Source of the DNA: a virus
Strand: one strand, 5' to 3'
Length of the DNA: 26,095 nucleotides
IMG/VR virus record: IMGVR_UViG_3300017967_000178
Coordinates: 1 to 26,095 of that record
Below are positions 26,019 to 26,095 of the stretch, piece after piece; positions within the stretch are counted from its first letter, which is position 1; the number at the start of each line of letters is the position of its first letter. The notes beneath the pieces are model-generated. The model had not been told where the DNA came from. It did no database searches and saw only the letters and a program-made list of their open reading frames with translations. Made by a program: the position numbers and the translations under genes.

Positions 26019-26095
26019 ATGACCCTGACCCTTCGCCCTCACCAGCAGCGTATGCTCGATGCTCTGCTGTCTGCTGACCGTGGGCGTCTTACCTG
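26019..26095 (+). CDS. uvsW: Start of a helicase gene, probably UvsW-like (3' end outside window)
   Basis: An ATG at 26019 opens a frame that stays open to the window edge: MTLTLRPHQQRMLDALLSAD then RGRLT. The LRPHQ phrase followed by a helix is what precedes the Walker A motif in UvsW-type superfamily 2 helicases, which remodel recombination and replication forks in T4-like phages. Only 25 residues are visible, Walker A itself is outside, and no good Shine-Dalgarno sequence is seen, so the gene name is tentative. Its DNA is visibly more GC-rich than the small genes before it. Another short frame from 25985 overlaps it. Confidence 0.5.
   Translation, partial: MTLTLRPHQQRMLDALLSADRGRLT

Noticed and set aside
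25985-26077. Short + strand frame of 30 codons starting MPYTILINDAPH, right after the hairpin
   Set aside because: It overlaps the helicase-like frame at 26019 over most of its length, has no ribosome binding site and no recognised similarity. It could be a tiny leader gene, but I cannot support it.

Overview
The window reads as the tail-fibre and adhesin region of a T4-like marine cyanophage (Kyanoviridae type, host probably Synechococcus or Prochlorococcus). The reasons are: AT-leaning DNA with tightly packed genes all on the + strand; one giant virion structural protein built of repeats I associate from memory with cyanomyoviruses; tail-collar proteins of the T4 gp12 kind; a glycine-rich adhesin; a run of small 2-oxoglutarate/Fe(II) oxygenases, which are typical of cyanomyoviruses; and what looks like the start of a UvsW-type helicase at the right edge. 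No photosynthesis genes, tRNAs, mobile elements or CRISPR arrays were seen. The assignment rests on sequence reading alone, and no database search was run.

Layout. Positions 1-10425 hold the 3' part of a giant structural gene (at least 3474 codons, open at the left edge): helical and beta repeats at the N-terminal side, a conserved central island, and a fibre-like C-terminal third. Then come a collar protein (10435-11658), a second collar protein (11658-12530), an Ig-like multidomain fibre protein (12533-14578), a 1454-residue glycine-rich adhesin with a DUF5648-like insert and the same four-module C-terminus (14579-18943), and a third collar protein (18943-20610). From 20619 to 25952 lie nine small genes: five 2OG-Fe(II) oxygenase-like proteins (20619, 22231, 22862, 24575, 25138), a possible tail-assembly chaperone (21280) and three proteins I do not recognise (23377, 23715, 25722). 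A UUCG hairpin at 25963-25978 probably ends the unit. A new, more GC-rich reading frame starts near 26019.

How it fits together. Every gene from the left edge to 25952 is separated by at most 9 bases or overlaps its neighbour (ATGA, TAATG or a 14-base overlap), so this is probably one late, translationally coupled unit. The first six genes encode the host-contact apparatus. The following genes encode candidate modifying enzymes and perhaps a chaperone. The most interesting reading is that some oxygenases hydroxylate the fibre or adhesin proteins made just before them. The adhesin carries a short collagen-like Gly-X-Y stretch with Ser-Pro-Gly and Lys-Pro-Gly, and all three collar proteins carry paired His-X-His motifs that could hold metal. 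That link is inference, not demonstrated by the sequence. No gene-free stretch longer than 300 bases exists in the window.
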